Shown here: positions 43,910 to 53,895 of the stretch, piece by piece
Layout of the letters: every line of letters starts with the position of its first letter
Position numbering within the stretch: position 1 is the first letter of the stretch
Source: Aurantiacibacter atlanticus
GTDB lineage: Bacteria; Pseudomonadota; Alphaproteobacteria; Sphingomonadales; Sphingomonadaceae
Assembly: GCF_001077815.2 (NCBI RefSeq)
Contig: NZ_CP011310.1
Span: 558,001 to 622,000, forward strand
Direction: 5' to 3'
DNA length: 64,000 nt
Made by a program: the position numbers and the translations under genes
The notes under the pieces: model-generated
Databases searched by the model: none
What the model saw: the letters and a program-made list of their open reading frames with translations, nothing else
Told to the model about the DNA's origin: nothing

Positions 43910-46171
43910 TTGGAAGACGAACCCAATCAGAGTTTCACGGCGCGCGAGGCGCTGTTCTATCACGAGACGATCCGCCCCGGTAAAATCGAGATCATCGCAT
44001 CCAAGCCGATGACAACGCAGCGCGATTTGAGCCTCGCCTATTCGCCCGGCGTAGCGGCCCCGGTTGAAGCGATTGCCAAAGATCCCGCACTGGCTGCGAA
44101 ATATACCGCGCGATCAAACCTCGTGGCGGTGATTTCCAACGGCACCGCAATCCTTGGCCTTGGCAATCTGGGCGCACTGGCATCCAAGCCGGTGATGGAA
44201 GGCAAGGCTGTCCTGTTCAAACGCTTTGCCGATGTGGATTCGATCGATATCGAGCTCGATACCGAAGACCCTGACAAGTTTATCGAAGCGGTGGCTTTGA
44301 TGGAGCCGTCCTTTGGCGGCATCAATCTTGAAGACATTGCTGCGCCTGAATGTTTCATCATCGAACAGGCCTTGCGTGAACGGATGAAAATTCCGGTCAT
44401 GCATGATGATCAGCACGGCACCGCGATTATCGCTGCTGCGGGCCTTCTCAACGCGGCGCATCTCACCGGACGCGATCTGAAGGATTGTCGCATGGTGGTA
44501 AATGGTGCCGGTGCCAGTGCGCTGGCCTGCACCGCCCTGATCAAGGCGATGGGTATACCGCATGAAAATGTCATTGTGTGCGACAGGTCGGGCCCGATTT
44601 ACATCGGCCGCGAGAATGTCGATCAGTGGAAAAGCGCGCATGCGGTCGATACGCCGCACCGAACACTGGAAGAGGCGCTGGTAGGCGCGGATATTTTCCT
44701 CGGCCTGTCTGCAGCTGGCGCCTTGAAGGCCGAATGGGTGGAAAAGATGGCCGAACAGCCAATCATTTTCGCCATGGCCAATCCCGTGCCCGAAATCATG
44801 CCAGATGTTGCGAAAGCCGCACGTCCAGATGCCATCATCGCAACCGGACGCAGCGATTTTCCCAACCAGGTCAATAATGTGCTGGGCTTCCCTTTCATTT
44901 TCCGTGGTGCGCTGGATGTGCGCGCCACCGCTATCAATGAAGAAATGAAAGTTGCTGCTGCCCGCGCTATCGCCACGCTGGCGAGGGAGCGCGTGCCTGA
45001 TGAAGTCGCCGCGGCCTACGGCATCAACCACAAGTTCGGTCGGGAATATATCATCCCCGCACCATTCGACCCCCGCCTGATGGAGCGGGTGTCCTGCGCG
45101 GTTGCCAAGGCGGCGATGGATTCAGGCGTTGCCCAGGATCCGGTTGCAGATTTTGACGAATATACGCTGCAATTGCGCGCACGTCTCAATCCTACGACAT
45201 CGGCGCTGACCCGCGTTTATGAAGACGCCAAGGCCAATCCCAAACGCTGGGTTTTTGCCGAGGCGGAAGAAGATGTCGCGCTGCGTGCAGCGATCCAGTT
45301 CCGCGATTTTGGCTATGGCACCCCGATTTTGGTGGGTCGCACCGAAAAGGTGCTGGAAAAGCTGCGCGAACTTTCAGTCGATGATCCCGAGAGCTTTGAA
45401 ATCGCCAATTCGGCCAATTACGACCAGATCGAACCGATGGTGGACTATCTCTACAAGCGGTTGCAGCGGCGCGGCTATACCGAACGAGATGTGCGGCGCA
45501 TGGTCAATCAGGAACGTAACGTCTTCGCCGCGCTGCTGGTGGCGCTGGGTCATGGTGACGGGATGATCACCGGTCTTACCCGCACTTACAGCCAGGCTGC
45601 GCGAGAAATCAGCCACGTTATCGATGCAAAGCCCGGGGCAACGCCTTTCGGTGTGCATATGATCATCGGCAAGAACCACACGACCTTTTTGGCTGATACG
45701 ACCATCAATGAACGCCCCACCGCCGAACAGCTGGCCAATATCGCGGTGGAAACGGCTGCGGTTGCGCGGCGTATGGGGCATGAACCGCGTGTGGCATTTC
45801 TGTCCTACTCTACCTTCGGTAACCCTTCGGGCAAATGGCTGGGTGCGATCCGCGATGCCGTGGCGATCTTGGACGAGAACGACCCGGGTTTTGAATATGA
45901 AGGCGAAATGGCGCCCGATGCCGCGCTCAATCCCAAGGTGATGGCAATGTATCCGTTCAGCCGCCTGTCCGGACCTGCCAATGTGCTCATTATGCCCGGC
46001 CTGCAGAGCGCGAATTTGTCTGCCAAGCTGCTGCGTGAACTATCGGGCGATGCGACAATCGGGCCGTTGATGATCGGATCGGAAAAGCCGGTGCAGATCG
46101 CCCCGATGACAGCCATCGCACCCGATGTGCTGACCTTGGCTGTGTTGGCCAGTGCAGGGATTGTCGGCTGA
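43910..46171 (+). CDS. maeB: NADP-dependent malic enzyme fused to phosphotransacetylase-like domain
   Basis: 753 residues from TTG 43910 (AGGAGA six to seven bases upstream), giving the usual 750-760-residue length. The malic enzyme part (to about residue 430) has LSLAYSPGVAAP, IPVMHDDQHGTAIIAAAGLLNA and NGAGASALACTALI. The remainder is a PTA-like domain thought to regulate the enzyme by acetyl-CoA. It makes pyruvate, CO2 and NADPH from malate. The longer frame upstream to 43640 overlaps mutS. Confidence 0.94.
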   Translation: MEDEPNQSFTAREALFYHETIRPGKIEIIASKPMTTQRDLSLAYSPGVAAPVEAIAKDPALAAKYTARSNLVAVISNGTAILGLGNLGALASKPVMEGKAVLFKRFADVDSIDIELDTEDPDKFIEAVALMEPSFGGINLEDIAAPECFIIEQALRERMKIPVMHDDQHGTAIIAAAGLLNAAHLTGRDLKDCRMVVNGAGASALACTALIKAMGIPHENVIVCDRSGPIYIGRENVDQWKSAHAVDTPHRTLEEALVGADIFLGLSAAGALKAEWVEKMAEQPIIFAMANPVPEIMPDVAKAARPDAIIATGRSDFPNQVNNVLGFPFIFRGALDVRATAINEEMKVAAARAIATLARERVPDEVAAAYGINHKFGREYIIPAPFDPRLMERVSCAVAKAAMDSGVAQDPVADFDEYTLQLRARLNPTTSALTRVYEDAKANPKRWVFAEAEEDVALRAAIQFRDFGYGTPILVGRTEKVLEKLRELSVDDPESFEIANSANYDQIEPMVDYLYKRLQRRGYTERDVRRMVNQERNVFAALLVALGHGDGMITGLTRTYSQAAREISHVIDAKPGATPFGVHMIIGKNHTTFLADTTINERPTAEQLANIAVETAAVARRMGHEPRVAFLSYSTFGNPSGKWLGAIRDAVAILDENDPGFEYEGEMAPDAALNPKVMAMYPFSRLSGPANVLIMPGLQSANLSAKLLRELSGDATIGPLMIGSEKPVQIAPMTAIAPDVLTLAVLASAGIVG

Positions 46172-46181
46172 GAAAAATCTG

Positions 46182-46221
46182 TGGCACGTCGGATGCTGTT
46201 TAAGCCTCCGGCGTGCCATTT
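46182..46221 (+). terminator. Terminator of maeB
   Basis: TGGCACGTCGGA (46182-46193) pairs with TCCGGCGTGCCA (46207-46218), a 12-bp stem with one G-U pair, then TTTAT. It lies ten bases after the maeB stop. Confidence 0.8.
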
Positions 46222-46314
46222 ATCGCCGTGTGACCATTTATTGCACTTAGCGATAGCTGCATTTTACGGCAGGCATGCGCTCATTTGCCCTGTTTTTTAG
46301 TCCTCAAGAGCCCT

Positions 46315-47931
46315 TTAGGTTTTTCTGAGCATCGTCACGATGAAAGCCATGACGGCTACGATCGCAATGCTGATACCAACCGCACTCGACTGCTGCGATA
46401 CAATCGCCGCAGCGACAAGCATGCCTGACGCTGCGATGCTGATAGCAAGCTGACGCCCCGACTTGCGTATCGTGGCAGCGATCAGCTCATCTGGGTTACT
46501 TTCTACCGCAACTTCGATTTTGCCTGTCCGCGCGTATCTTTCCAGGTGCCCGGCAAGTTCCGGAATTCTCGACGTTAGTGCCGCCACACTGGTGATTGCT
46601 GACTTCCCGATTGCAAACGCCCGCCGCGGATCAAGGCGTTCCAGCATCAGTTCACGGGCAAGTGGAGCAAGCTCCGCGGCGATGTCGAAATCCGGTTTAA
46701 GCCGCCGCACGACGCCTTCGGCAATCAGTAGAGTTCTCAGCATCAGCGCGAGATCAGGGGGCAAACCCAGATGATGGGTGCGCAGAATGGCAAATGTCGC
46801 CTCGAAAATCGCTGAAAGCTGAATCTGGGCGAGCAACGTCCCCTTGAACTGATCAATCAGCGCCGCGATGTCGTCCTCAAGGGCGCTCCGGTCAACTGCC
46901 GGCCTTCCCGCCCAATCCAGAAGGACATCCACCGCCTGGGCATGGTTTTCGCCTGCTATGGCAAGAATGAGCCGCACTATTTCATCGCGGCGTGCCGGTG
47001 AAAGTCGCCCTACTGCTCCGAAGTCGATAAATGCCAATGGCCCGTCCGGCTGGACCCAGACGTTGCCCGGATGCGGGTCTGCATGGAAAAGGCCATTGAA
47101 CAAGATCATGCGCAGAACGGCCTGGGAATAGGACGTGGCCGCAAGGTGTGGATCGATATTCTCGAGCGCTCTTTCGTCCGATACCGAAAAGCCGGAAAGG
47201 CGCTGCTGAACATTCACTCTGTGGCTGGTGTATTCCCAGTAAAACTTGGGCACGGTTATGCCCAATGTTTTCAGAAATTCGCCCAACTCTTCTGCCGCAC
47301 GTGCTTCTGATGACAGGTCCATCTCATCTGAAAGACCTTTGGAAAAGGCGCGCAAGAGTTCATCGGGGCGGAGGCGTGCGACCTCTGGCATCCGGCGTTC
47401 GGCCAGCCGGGCGAGCCGTCTGAGAAGTCGCAAGTCAGCATCGACAATTCGGGCCATGCCTGGCCGCCGGACCTTCACAACCACTTCTTCACCGGATTTC
47501 AGCCTTGCCGCGTGCACTTGCGCGATTGAGGCCGCAGCGATCGGTGTCCTGTCAAAGCTGGAAAAAACCTCCTCCGGCGCAGCACCCAGATCCTCCAGCA
47601 GGACGGAAGCGATATCTTCGTAAGGCAATGGTGCCACATTATCCTGCAGCGTTGCCAGGGCGCCTGTCCATTCTGGCCCGAGCAGATCGTCGCGTGTCGC
47701 GAGAATCTGGCCAAGTTTGACTGCGACGGGCCCAAGATCCTGCAAAAGTTCCACCAGCGTTTCAGGGCGCGTCGGCAAAGGTTCGGCACTAGCGGTGCGA
47801 TCAATGCCCAGTCTTGCAGAAACGCCACGCCAGCCATGTTTGGCGAACATGCGGGTGATGTATTGAAGTCGGGCTAATTCTCCCTGAGGTCTTGTATCCT
47901 CCGGCAATTTTTCATCCTTTCGAGGGGACAT
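46315..47931 (-). CDS. ABC1/UbiB-family atypical kinase
   Basis: 538 residues. The family features are the KxGQ motif (VAVKLGQILATRDDLL), PIAAASIAQVHAARL (Ala-rich loop), HADPHPGNVWV and FIDFGAVGRLS, and two membrane helices at the C terminus. UbiB proteins support ubiquinone synthesis by ATPase activity. Whether this is the main UbiB or a second paralog cannot be told; no ubi genes are adjacent. Confidence 0.9.
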   Translation of the reverse strand: MSPRKDEKLPEDTRPQGELARLQYITRMFAKHGWRGVSARLGIDRTASAEPLPTRPETLVELLQDLGPVAVKLGQILATRDDLLGPEWTGALATLQDNVAPLPYEDIASVLLEDLGAAPEEVFSSFDRTPIAAASIAQVHAARLKSGEEVVVKVRRPGMARIVDADLRLLRRLARLAERRMPEVARLRPDELLRAFSKGLSDEMDLSSEARAAEELGEFLKTLGITVPKFYWEYTSHRVNVQQRLSGFSVSDERALENIDPHLAATSYSQAVLRMILFNGLFHADPHPGNVWVQPDGPLAFIDFGAVGRLSPARRDEIVRLILAIAGENHAQAVDVLLDWAGRPAVDRSALEDDIAALIDQFKGTLLAQIQLSAIFEATFAILRTHHLGLPPDLALMLRTLLIAEGVVRRLKPDFDIAAELAPLARELMLERLDPRRAFAIGKSAITSVAALTSRIPELAGHLERYARTGKIEVAVESNPDELIAATIRKSGRQLAISIAASGMLVAAAIVSQQSSAVGISIAIVAVMAFIVTMLRKT

Positions 47932-48068
47932 TATAGCGAATCCAGCCTGCGCTGATCCCTATGTCCACAATCTACAATCGTCATCCTGTCTACACGGAGT
48001 ATCGAAATCATTCGGCGGCGTATGATGGGCGGCATGGCGTTCGGTTTCAACGGATCAGCAAACGGTGT

Positions 48069-49529
48069 TCAACTTCCTTCATCCGGGCCTTCCCAGCCTA
48101 GACCCAGTGATTTCTGGATCGCAATATAACTTGCGGTCAATGCGGCTATCGCTTGTTGTAAGTTCGCCTCTGCCATCAGGCGCTCTCGTTCGGCTGCATT
48201 CAGATGGGCACGCGAGATGACCCCTGCCTCATGACGCTGTCGATTGAGCTCTGCTGAGTGCGTTGCCGATTGCTCCACCAGAGCAAGCGCGGCCACGGTG
48301 CGTCGCTGTTGGGCAAAGCGTGACAGTGAATTTTCTGCGTCCTGCAAAGCTCCAAGCACGATCTCTCGGTATCGCGCTTCGGCCTCGGTTTGCGCTGCCT
48401 CGGCCTGGTCGATGCCCGCAGCAGTTCGTCCGAAATCGAGGAATCCCCACTGCAATTGCGGCACTGCGATGGCCGAAAGATCAGCAAGATCAAACACATC
48501 AGAAGGGGAAGTGCCACCGATCCCGAGAATGCCCATAAATGAAATCTTGGGGAAACGTGCGGCCTCTACCACACCGATCCTTGCAGTGGCGGCGGCGAGG
48601 TTGCGTTCAGCCGCGCGAATGTCGGGCCGCCGGGCGATGAGCGAGGCGGGGTCTCCGATATTCACCTGCTCTGGCGGAAGCGGCAATGGCACTGGCCCTG
48701 CGAGAAAATCATCAAGGTTGCCCGGTGCCAGTCCGACAAGGACCGCAAGTGCATTCAGATAAGTCTCTGCATCGGCTTCCGTCGCGGCCAGATCGGCATT
48801 GAGCGACTGCAGAATGCTGTTCGCCTGGCCTATCGGGAATGCCGCGATCGCGCCCTGTTGGTGACGCTGGATTGTTAATTGCAGGGTTTCCTCCTGCAAG
48901 GTCACTTGCTGGCGCAGTGACGCGATACGCAGCTGGCGCTCGCGCAATGCAATATAGGCGCGTGCGACTTCAGCCGTCAGCTGAACTTGCGCATCAGCTG
49001 CAGTGGCGACAGACCCAGCTGCGAGCGCATTGGCTGCTTCGATCTTTCGCTGCTGGCCGCCTGCCAGATCGATCTCCCAATTGGCGCTGAGTCCCAGATT
49101 ATAGATGCTGAGTGAGGAATTCTCCTCATCGACTGGCGGCCCACCTTGAGGTGGGCTGTTATTCGTTTGGAGGTCCAGTCCCGGCACTTCAGCCTGAATG
49201 CTTGTTGCCTGAGCGCCAGCAGTCGGCCAGCGATTGGCGCGCTCCTGTTCAACCGAAGCTCTGGCCTGCGCGATTCTCGCCTGGGCAGCCTCAAGTCCCG
49301 GATTGCCAATAATCGCCATCTGTTCAAGCTCGGTCAGCACGGGATCGTCGAGCGCGACCCACCAGTTTGCGAGCAATGGCATGGCCGAGGATGTGTCCGC
49401 CTGTTGACGTGCGAAAGCGGCGTCAGGAACGCGGGCGCTGGCAAGGTCCGGTGGCCCGGCATAGTCAGGGCCTACAGTGCATGCCGAAAGGAAGGTCAAA
49501 GCCAGCAGGAACGGAATTGGATTTTTCAT
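48069..49529 (-). CDS. Outer-membrane factor of tripartite efflux pump (NodT type)
   Basis: 486 residues. A lipoprotein signal ends in LSAC (Cys17), then TVGPDYAGP, the usual start of NodT/OprM-type factors. Two OEP domains follow with long coiled-coil segments, and RRPDIRAAERNLAAATARIGVVEAARFPKISF is the family signature. It forms the outer-membrane exit of the EmrAB-like pump whose genes lie upstream; only seven bases separate it from the MFS gene. Confidence 0.94.
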   Translation of the reverse strand: MKNPIPFLLALTFLSACTVGPDYAGPPDLASARVPDAAFARQQADTSSAMPLLANWWVALDDPVLTELEQMAIIGNPGLEAAQARIAQARASVEQERANRWPTAGAQATSIQAEVPGLDLQTNNSPPQGGPPVDEENSSLSIYNLGLSANWEIDLAGGQQRKIEAANALAAGSVATAADAQVQLTAEVARAYIALRERQLRIASLRQQVTLQEETLQLTIQRHQQGAIAAFPIGQANSILQSLNADLAATEADAETYLNALAVLVGLAPGNLDDFLAGPVPLPLPPEQVNIGDPASLIARRPDIRAAERNLAAATARIGVVEAARFPKISFMGILGIGGTSPSDVFDLADLSAIAVPQLQWGFLDFGRTAAGIDQAEAAQTEAEARYREIVLGALQDAENSLSRFAQQRRTVAALALVEQSATHSAELNRQRHEAGVISRAHLNAAERERLMAEANLQQAIAALTASYIAIQKSLGLGWEGPDEGS

Positions 49530-49536
49530 TCATACC

Positions 49537-51090
49537 TCAATGCATGGACAGTGACATGTCTTTGGGAAGCGGACGAAGGAACAGCACCAAAGGTAACGTC
49601 AAAAGGGTCGCAACGCCCATGATCCAGAAGATATCATTATATGTCATGACGAAGGCTTCTCGCTGGATTATGGCGCCTAGTGATCGCATCGCGGCGTCGG
49701 CGCTTCCATATGCGTGCGCTAACCCATCAAGATAATCCTGCAGCAGCGGATCGTTGCGCGAAAGTGTTTCTTCCATCCGCCTGCTATGCAGCCACATCCG
49801 TTGATCCTGAAACGACGCAAGCGCCGCGAGAGCGAATGAGCCTCCCAGATTGCGGGCGGCATTGAATATTCCTGATGCATCGCCAGCATCTTCCTTGGCA
49901 ACAGATGCGATGGTGGCCTGGTTGAGAAACATCATCGTCAGGATCATTCCGACGCCGCGAAGGAGCTGGCTTTCGGTGAATACTGCACCGCCCGATTCAG
50001 CGGTAAGGCTCGTGCTGATGAAGCAGCTCAAGGCCATGAAACCCATACCGGCCCCCACGGCAATCCTGATATCGAGCCGTCGGATAACTACCGGAAGAAA
50101 GGGCATTATGACGAATGCCGGAACGCCCATCCAGAAAATGACCTTGCCGGTTTGAAACGCGTTGTAATCCGAAATGAGCGACAGGAATTGGGGAATTACG
50201 AACATGGAACCATACATCACCATGCCCAGCGCAAGCGCCATGATACTGACGCTGGCGAACTGACGGTTGAGAAGGATCTTGAGACGCAAGACAGGCTTTG
50301 CCGCAAAAATCTGGCCGGTGAACAACAGGGCGAACCCGATTATCGAGATGCCGGTAAGGCTGACGATGAAGCTTGAAGAAAACCATTCTTCGCGGTGCCC
50401 TTCTTCAAGCATGATCGTCAGCCCTCCAAGACCAAGGATCAAACCGATAATGCCCGCCCAATCAGCATTCCGCAGGTAATCCCAGTCTGGTTTTTCGTGT
50501 GGAAGACCAAGGAGGAGCAGGAGCAACAGGACCCCGCATACCGGCACGTTGACGAAGAAGGCGTAGTGCCAGCTCAAATTCTCTGTCAGCCAGCCACCCA
50601 GCAGCGGCCCGAGAACCGGGCCGAGGATCACTGTCATGCCGAACAACGCCATACCGATCGGTTGCTGGCTGGGCGGGAGCCGCTTGGCGACTATCGTCAT
50701 CGCCGTCGGGATCAACAGGCCGCCCATCAGACCTTGTCCGGTCCGCCCGACAACCATCGTCATCAGATCGGTAGCGACGCCGCAAAGAATGGAAAAACCC
50801 GTAAATGCACTGACCGCTATCAAGAGAAGTGTTCTGAGGCCAAGAAGCCTTTCAAGCCAGGCGCTGAGCGGAATGACAACGATTTCCGCCACCAGAAAAG
50901 ACGTGGCAATCCAGGTGCCTTCAGTGACGCTTGCGCCGATCTCTCCCTGGATGACAGGAAGAGCCGAATTGACGATCGAAACATCGAGCGTCGCCAATAG
51001 CGCGCCCAAGGCGCCTGCCGCAACGGCAATCCATGCGGACGCGTCCGCACGTTCCGGGACGCGGCTGGCAGGTTGGACGTCGGTCGCCAT
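49537..51090 (-). CDS. emrB: EmrB/QacA-type drug exporter (DHA2 family, MFS)
   Basis: 517 residues from ATG 51090, which has AGGA six bases upstream; a TTG at 51096 gives a TTGA overlap but no better ribosome site. It has 14 predicted membrane helices and motifs LATLDVSIVNSALPVI (helix 1), WLERLLGLRTLL (motif A region) and LGPVLGPLLGGWLTEN (motif C). It uses proton motive force to expel hydrophobic compounds. Confidence 0.93.
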   Translation of the reverse strand: MATDVQPASRVPERADASAWIAVAAGALGALLATLDVSIVNSALPVIQGEIGASVTEGTWIATSFLVAEIVVIPLSAWLERLLGLRTLLLIAVSAFTGFSILCGVATDLMTMVVGRTGQGLMGGLLIPTAMTIVAKRLPPSQQPIGMALFGMTVILGPVLGPLLGGWLTENLSWHYAFFVNVPVCGVLLLLLLLGLPHEKPDWDYLRNADWAGIIGLILGLGGLTIMLEEGHREEWFSSSFIVSLTGISIIGFALLFTGQIFAAKPVLRLKILLNRQFASVSIMALALGMVMYGSMFVIPQFLSLISDYNAFQTGKVIFWMGVPAFVIMPFLPVVIRRLDIRIAVGAGMGFMALSCFISTSLTAESGGAVFTESQLLRGVGMILTMMFLNQATIASVAKEDAGDASGIFNAARNLGGSFALAALASFQDQRMWLHSRRMEETLSRNDPLLQDYLDGLAHAYGSADAAMRSLGAIIQREAFVMTYNDIFWIMGVATLLTLPLVLFLRPLPKDMSLSMH

Positions 51091-51092
51091 CG

Positions 51093-52226
51093 TCAATCCT
51101 GCGCGGCTGCTTCGCGAAGATCGTCCAATTGCCCCTTGGCCGACCGGGTATCTACCGTCACAACCACGGACATCCCCGGAACGAGCAATTGGCGCACTTC
51201 CGGCGATGCGGCAATTGCGATCCGTACAGGAACGCGCTGGACGATCTTGGTAAAGTTCCCCGTCGCATTTTCCGGCGGCAGAATAGAAAATTCAGCGCCC
51301 GTGCCCGGGGCAATACTCGCGATATGGCCGTCGATATCGAGGTCCGACAAGGCATCGACTTCGATGGCCACCGGTTGCCCTACCCGCATAAGTCCGACCT
51401 GCGTTTCCTTGAAATTGGCTTCGATGAAGATCTGTTCGACAGGCACAACGCTCATCAAGCGTGTACCCGGCTGGACGAATTGTCCCTGGCGGACTGCAAC
51501 GTCCCCCACGCGTCCGGAAATACTGGCGCGTAACAGGGTCGATTCCACATTAAGCTGTGCGGCCTCCAGCTGTGCCCGCGCTGCATCGGCCTGCGACCGA
51601 GCTTGACCAACCTGTTCCCCAAGCGTTCCGATACGTAGCTGTGAAGCCCGCAAAGCGGCCTGGCTGGCATCGACCTGCGCTCTCGCCATGCGCGCCTGGG
51701 CGCGAAGCTGGTCCAGTCGCTCACGCGGTTCGGCACCCGATGCGGCCAGCGGTTCGTATCGTCGAAGTTGATCGGCTGCCAACGCTGCCTCTGCGCGAGC
51801 AGAGGCCAGTTGAGCTTGTGCCTGAGAAATCGCCGCCCGTTGTTCGCCAATCTGCGCACGCACAGTTTGTGCATTAGCGAGCGATGCCTCTATCTGGGCC
51901 TGGACCTGGGCTTCTTGCGCGCGGTAATCCCGCACATCAAGTTGCACCAATGGGTCCCCCTCCTGCACATCCTGGTTTTCCTCAACCAGAACGCGATCAA
52001 CATAGCCGCCGATCTTGGGGGCCACTATAACCGCATCGGCTGCGATATAGGCGTTGTCGGTACTTTGAAAATACTTCCCTGTGGTCTGATAGTCCCAGTA
52101 CCACCACGCACCAATTAGTAGCAGCGCAATAGCGCCAATAATCAGCGCCAGCCTTACTTTGCGCGACTTCAAGGGGGATGATCGCTTGGCCGCGTCAAGG
52201 TCTTCTGAGGTTTCGGTTTCAGTCAC
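51093..52226 (-). CDS. emrA: EmrA/HlyD-type membrane fusion protein
   Basis: 377 residues starting with GTG 52226 (GTGA overlap with the hydrolase stop). One N-terminal membrane helix (LALIIGAIALLLIGAWWYW), a biotinyl-lipoyl-like part (DAVIVAPKIGGYVDRVLVEENQDVQEGD), a long coiled-coil hairpin rich in Ala and Gln, and the beta-barrel domain follow. It bridges the MFS pump to the outer-membrane factor. Confidence 0.93.
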   Translation of the reverse strand: MTETETSEDLDAAKRSSPLKSRKVRLALIIGAIALLLIGAWWYWDYQTTGKYFQSTDNAYIAADAVIVAPKIGGYVDRVLVEENQDVQEGDPLVQLDVRDYRAQEAQVQAQIEASLANAQTVRAQIGEQRAAISQAQAQLASARAEAALAADQLRRYEPLAASGAEPRERLDQLRAQARMARAQVDASQAALRASQLRIGTLGEQVGQARSQADAARAQLEAAQLNVESTLLRASISGRVGDVAVRQGQFVQPGTRLMSVVPVEQIFIEANFKETQVGLMRVGQPVAIEVDALSDLDIDGHIASIAPGTGAEFSILPPENATGNFTKIVQRVPVRIAIAASPEVRQLLVPGMSVVVTVDTRSAKGQLDDLREAAAQD

Positions 52227-53107
52227 AACGCTCGTTTCTTTCCGTGTACTTGATCGAGGAAGGTGAGGATGGCTGAGCAGAAGGCGTCGTTGCGATCACC
52301 GACAACCATATGCCCGGCTCCGGCAATATCAGTATATTGCGCATCGGGCACGAGCTCACGCAGATGCGCTACGGCGTCTTCCGACACCAGGTCGCTTGAT
52401 CCACCACGGATCAAATTTACAGGCAGCGTCAATTTGGAGACTGCCTTGCTGAGAGATTTCAGAACGTCTTCCTGAGCATCATTGCCATCGCTGCGCGACT
52501 TGGTGAGGGTCTCGATGAATTTTGGGTCCCAATGCCAATAATAGCGGCCATCATCACGCTTCCTCAGGTAACGATCGAGATTGCCTGATGATTTTCGTTC
52601 GCGGCGGTGCGGAAGATAATCTGCTATGACCTTCGCTGCCTCCTCTGGCGAGGCGAAGCCATCATTTATATGGGCTTGCATGAAGCCGATCACGCGCGAT
52701 ACGCCGGCTTCTTCCATTTTCGGGGCGACATCGACCAGCGTAAGCGATGCAAAACTGTCTGGCGCCAATTCTCCCGCGGCGATCATCCCGGCCATGCCGC
52801 CAAGGGATGCCCCCACCAATGCAGGTGGCCGGTCCAGTTGATCGGATATCGCAACAAGATCAGCGGCAAAATCGGCGATATCATAGGCGCCATCGGCGGA
52901 CCACTCGCTATCGCCATGACCGCGCAAATCGATAGCTATCGCCCGATAGCCAGCAGCCCCGATTTTCCGTCCGACCCGCGTCCACGCCAATCGGGTTTGC
53001 CCGCCACCATGCGCGAGCAAAACCGGGAAACCGTCGCCGGGGCCGAATTCACTCGCAATGAGTTCCAGACCCGCAAGGCCTCCAAATTTGATGTCGTTAG
53101 TCGGCAT
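52223..53107 (-). CDS. Alpha/beta hydrolase at the head of the efflux operon
   Basis: 294 residues. The fold is clear from LLAHGGGQTRLAW (oxyanion hole), IAIDLRGHGDSEW, the nucleophile elbow VGASLGGMAG and the catalytic His in GAGHMVVGDR. No signal peptide, so cytoplasmic. It could cleave an ester or amide in the compound handled by the pump. Coupled translation with emrA supports a shared job. It is divergent from the MarR gene by 56 bases. Confidence 0.9.
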   Translation of the reverse strand: MPTNDIKFGGLAGLELIASEFGPGDGFPVLLAHGGGQTRLAWTRVGRKIGAAGYRAIAIDLRGHGDSEWSADGAYDIADFAADLVAISDQLDRPPALVGASLGGMAGMIAAGELAPDSFASLTLVDVAPKMEEAGVSRVIGFMQAHINDGFASPEEAAKVIADYLPHRRERKSSGNLDRYLRKRDDGRYYWHWDPKFIETLTKSRSDGNDAQEDVLKSLSKAVSKLTLPVNLIRGGSSDLVSEDAVAHLRELVPDAQYTDIAGAGHMVVGDRNDAFCSAILTFLDQVHGKKRAL

Positions 53108-53121
53108 TTGCCGCGCTATAT

Positions 53122-53144
53122 AGTAAACTGCCTTACAGTAAACT
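53122..53144. promoter_or_regulatory. Direct repeat between hydrolase and MarR genes (probable MarR operator)
   Basis: AGTAAACT occurs twice (53122-53129 and 53137-53144), spaced 15 bases start to start, with an inner ACTG-cctta-CAGT inverted repeat. It lies in the 56-base divergent promoter, where MarR regulators typically bind and repress both genes. Confidence 0.6.
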
Positions 53145-53163
53145 ACTTTATCTTCCTGCGAAT

Positions 53164-53685
53164 ATGTTTATCAATATGCCAATGACCAAGGATATAGATC
53201 AGCACAAGGCCCCTGAAGGCGCGAGCTTCCTTACGGAAACCGATGAGCTCGTCTTTCTGCTAGAGGAGGTGCCAAGACGGCTGCGGCAGGCCTTCGATGA
53301 CGCGCTCAAACACTTTAGTCTCACGCGGACACAATGGCGAACATTGGCATATGTGTTCCGGACAGAGGGACTTACGCAGACTGAGCTGGCGCATTGCGTA
53401 GAATTGGAGCGGGCCAGCATCGGTCAGGCGATCGACCGTCTTGAAGAATTGAATTATGTCGAGCGGCGGAAGGGGGACAGCGACAGGCGCGTCTGGCAGA
53501 TTTACCTGCGGCCTTCCGCTCACCAACTCTTGCCCGAGCTGAGGCGTGAAGCCGATGCCGTATACGAGAAAATGCTCAATGGCATCGCTAAGTCTGAAAG
53601 AGCCAGGCTTCATAAAACCCTGGGCGATTTGTCGAGGAATTTAGCGAAAAGCCTCGTTGCGCGCGAGATTGAAGCGTCAAATTAA
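53164..53685 (+). CDS. MarR-family transcription regulator
   Basis: 173 residues. The winged helix is marked by LTRTQWRTLAYVFRTEGLTQTELAHCVELERASIGQAIDRLEELNYVERRKGDSDRRVWQIYL, with the DxRxW-type wing. It should repress the divergent pump operon until a ligand binds. ATG 53164 is used; ATG 53176 or 53182 are alternatives because no strong ribosome site is seen. Confidence 0.93.
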   Translation: MFINMPMTKDIDQHKAPEGASFLTETDELVFLLEEVPRRLRQAFDDALKHFSLTRTQWRTLAYVFRTEGLTQTELAHCVELERASIGQAIDRLEELNYVERRKGDSDRRVWQIYLRPSAHQLLPELRREADAVYEKMLNGIAKSERARLHKTLGDLSRNLAKSLVAREIEASN

Positions 53686-53843
53686 CAGCTGATCAGATGT
53701 TTGCACGGGCAGCACTTTTCGGCATAAAGTCACCTCGTGATCGACTGCGTAGCCTTCGAAAAGCCTGCGCGTTTTGCCACCCCTCCCGCCTTCGGGCTTC
53801 CATTTGTCGCAGCCCGATGTGTATATTCCCGTCAGAATGTCGC

Positions 53844-53858
53844 CGTTCAAAATGAACG
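53844..53858. promoter_or_regulatory. Perfect palindrome upstream of the TetR gene
   Basis: CGTTCA-aaa-TGAACG is a perfect 15-base odd palindrome, 37 bases before the TetR start. This is a likely autoregulatory operator. It resembles, with half-sites reversed, the palindrome at 57898-57912. Confidence 0.6.
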
Positions 53859-53895
53859 ATAGACGCGACGGGCGAATGAGAATAGTGTAGCATCA

